This document shows, in pieces, positions 5,821-6,884 of a stretch of DNA of 6,884 nucleotides. The notes under the pieces are model-generated. The model made no database searches, was not told where the DNA came from, and worked only from the letters and a program-made list of their open reading frames with translations. The position numbers and the translations under genes were made by a program. The stretch spans positions 1-6,884 of the forward strand of contig DPLS01000219.1 of NCBI GenBank assembly GCA_003541875.1, written 5' to 3'. Origin of the DNA: Bacteroidota bacterium (GTDB lineage Bacteria > Bacteroidota > Ignavibacteria > UBA10030 > UBA6906). Position 1 is the stretch's first letter; every line of letters starts with the position of its first letter.

Positions 5821-6096
5821 TCAACGCGCCGGCGCAGCTTGCTCCGGCCGCTTAGCGGCTTCCTTCGGTTTCGCCTTCCTCTCTGCCTCAGCCCCCTGGT
5901 TTGGCTCCGCAATCGACTTCGATGTGAGGACCGAACCTGCAACCAATGCAAACGCAACAGTCAGCACAACGCCAACAAAAACGATGAATGACCGGGAGAC
6001 TGTCTCAATCAGTGGTAAATTCTGAACGCCAAAGAATACCGCTGTCACACAAAACGCCAGAACTCCAATTTGAAAGATGATCTTGTTCGGGGCCAT
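5821..6096 (-). CDS. Small two-helix membrane protein of unknown function between flhG and fliA
   Basis: I do not recognise this 91-residue protein. It has two strong TM helices, about 6-26 (IIFQIGVLAFCVTAVFFGV) and 36-57 (SFIVFVGVVLTVAFALVAG), joined by a short loop NLPLIETVSR, then a charged Lys/Glu/Ala/Pro-rich tail (58-91). The basic tail suggests both ends lie in the cytoplasm with a short periplasmic turn. There is no signal-peptide cleavage site, cysteine motif or enzyme motif. The ATG lies 18 nt after the flhG stop; AAGGAG sits at 6114-6109, a rather long 12 nt upstream and abutting the flhG TAG, so it is co-transcribed with flhG. Position between flhG and fliA suggests a flagellar role, perhaps as a membrane partner for FlhG or the export gate; this is inference only. 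Coding is supported by hydrophobic pattern, SD and neat packing. Confidence 0.8.
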   Translation of the reverse strand: MAPNKIIFQIGVLAFCVTAVFFGVQNLPLIETVSRSFIVFVGVVLTVAFALVAGSVLTSKSIAEPNQGAEAERKAKPKEAAKRPEQAAPAR

Positions 6097-6114
6097 GGGA
6101 ATTCTTCGCTCCTT

Positions 6115-6884
6115 CTAAACTGATTGATCCAGAAAACGTTGTGCAATTGCCTTTACCGTCAACGATGCACTCGACGTCGGGAATTCCTCGAAAACAGCTT
6201 TCTGATGCGTTGTGGACTTTGCAACGTGCTGATCGTACGGTATCGAGCCGAGATACGTGAACGAGGTCTTCAGGAATCGGTTCACTGCCACAACCAGCTT
6301 TGCCGCGGCGTCATCACCTTCAGCAGGTTTCCGAACAGCATTCATCACCACCTTGATGGACACATCTGGCTTCGTCAGATGGATTACCTTGATCATGGCA
6401 TAGGCATCCATCACTGCGGTCGGTTCCGGCGTCGTCACAACCACTGTTTCGTCGGAGTGAACAGCATAGCCGACAATTTCCTGGGACAACCCGGCTGATG
6501 TATCGATGACAATGTAGTCCGACCGTTCTTCCAGTTGCTTCAGGTCAGCAACGAGCGCGCGCTGCGTCTCTGGATTCATGTGAGGATACTCAAGATCCCC
6601 AGAGCTACCGGGTAAAAGTCTGAGATGGGGTGCAGCAGACACCAGCACATCCTCTATGTCTCGTTCACCTCTGAGCACATGTGCAAGCTGAAATTGTGGT
6701 GCGAGCCCCAGCAGGAAATCCAGGTTGCCAAGGTTGGTATCCCCATCTACAAGGAGAACTTTCTTGCCGAACGCGCACAAGGCAAGCGAGAGATTGAGGG
6801 CGATCGTACTCTTGCCCACTCCGCCTTTTCCACTGGTAATGGTGATGACGTGAGGATACACATGCGGACGCGTTGCAAAGCTTC
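6115..6884 (-). CDS. flhG: Flagellar number regulator FlhG (MinD/ParA-family ATPase), 5' end beyond window
   Basis: MinD-like ATPase that, in known systems, acts with the GTPase FlhF to set flagellar number and position. Counting from the GTG at 6861-6859: deviant Walker A SGKGGVGKST (10-19; signature Lys12, catalytic Lys17), VLLVDGDTNLGNLDFLLGL (switch I region), DYIVIDTSAGLS (Walker B/switch II), VVVTTPEPTAVMDAYAMIK, KVVMNAVRKP and LGSIPYDQHVAKS near the C-terminus, all typical of FlhG/YlxH. It ends in TAG at 6117-6115. The frame stays open past that GTG to the right edge, adding SFATRPH in front of VYPHVITITSGKGG. FlhG proteins normally carry an N-terminal segment with a DQAxxLR motif that stimulates FlhF, so the true start is probably outside the window and the GTG is an internal codon. 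flhF would be expected further right. FlhG versus a generic MinD is decided by neighbours and the TPEPTAVMDAYAMIK wording. Confidence 0.93.
   Translation of the reverse strand, partial: SFATRPHVYPHVITITSGKGGVGKSTIALNLSLALCAFGKKVLLVDGDTNLGNLDFLLGLAPQFQLAHVLRGERDIEDVLVSAAPHLRLLPGSSGDLEYPHMNPETQRALVADLKQLEERSDYIVIDTSAGLSQEIVGYAVHSDETVVVTTPEPTAVMDAYAMIKVIHLTKPDVSIKVVMNAVRKPAEGDDAAAKLVVAVNRFLKTSFTYLGSIPYDQHVAKSTTHQKAVFEEFPTSSASLTVKAIAQRFLDQSV

Noticed and set aside
5769..5957. 62-codon Arg-rich minus-strand frame ending before fliA
   Set aside because: Most of it overlaps the small membrane-protein gene out of frame and looks like an Arg-rich shadow; only its last eight codons, with their own SD, are kept as a possible mini-ORF.

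Overview
The window is one continuous minus-strand block of flagellar structural and regulatory genes; no gene is supported on the plus strand. Read in the direction of transcription (right to left) the order is: FlhG/MinD-like ParA ATPase (cut by the right edge), a 91-residue two-helix membrane protein, the flagellar sigma factor FliA (sigma-28 type), an HDOD protein with a sigma-region-4-like tail, a second HDOD protein, a soluble GAF histidine kinase, a membrane-anchored protein with an AMIN-like periplasmic domain and two repeated GEVxL motifs in its cytoplasmic tail, and a FlgF/FlgG-family rod protein (cut by the left edge).

The organism is a flagellated bacterium with balanced base composition, very tightly packed genes and some GTG/TTG start candidates. 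Co-location of flhG, fliA, HDOD genes and a rod gene fits several deep Gram-negative lineages; the FCB group (Ignavibacteria and relatives) is my guess, but nothing in the window fixes the phylum.

Layout: flhG 6115-6884 (5' end outside); small membrane protein 5821-6096; a 57-nt gap that holds an 8-codon mini-ORF with a good Shine-Dalgarno (SD) sequence; fliA 5062-5763; HDOD-sigma4 fusion 3990-5045; HDOD 3103-3972; histidine kinase 1727-3106; AMIN-like/TM protein 642-1730; flgF 1-645 (3' end outside). Junctions are short or overlapping: GTGA at HDOD/kinase, ATGA at kinase/AMIN protein and ATGA at AMIN protein/flgF. This indicates a single polycistronic unit with translational coupling. No terminator, tRNA, mobile element or CRISPR array was seen.

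How the genes may work together: FlhG sets flagellar number and position, FliA transcribes late flagellar genes, FlgF is built into the rod, and the genes between are signalling or coupling proteins. The most unusual object is the HDOD protein whose last ~50 residues look like the sigma region 4 of the FliA encoded next to it but lack basic residues in the recognition helix. It looks like a non-DNA-binding sigma mimic that could touch RNA polymerase or an anti-sigma factor such as FlgM. A divergent region 3 in FliA, the mini-ORF in front of fliA, and the AMIN/TM/GEVxL protein in a SwrB-like genomic position are further points of interest.
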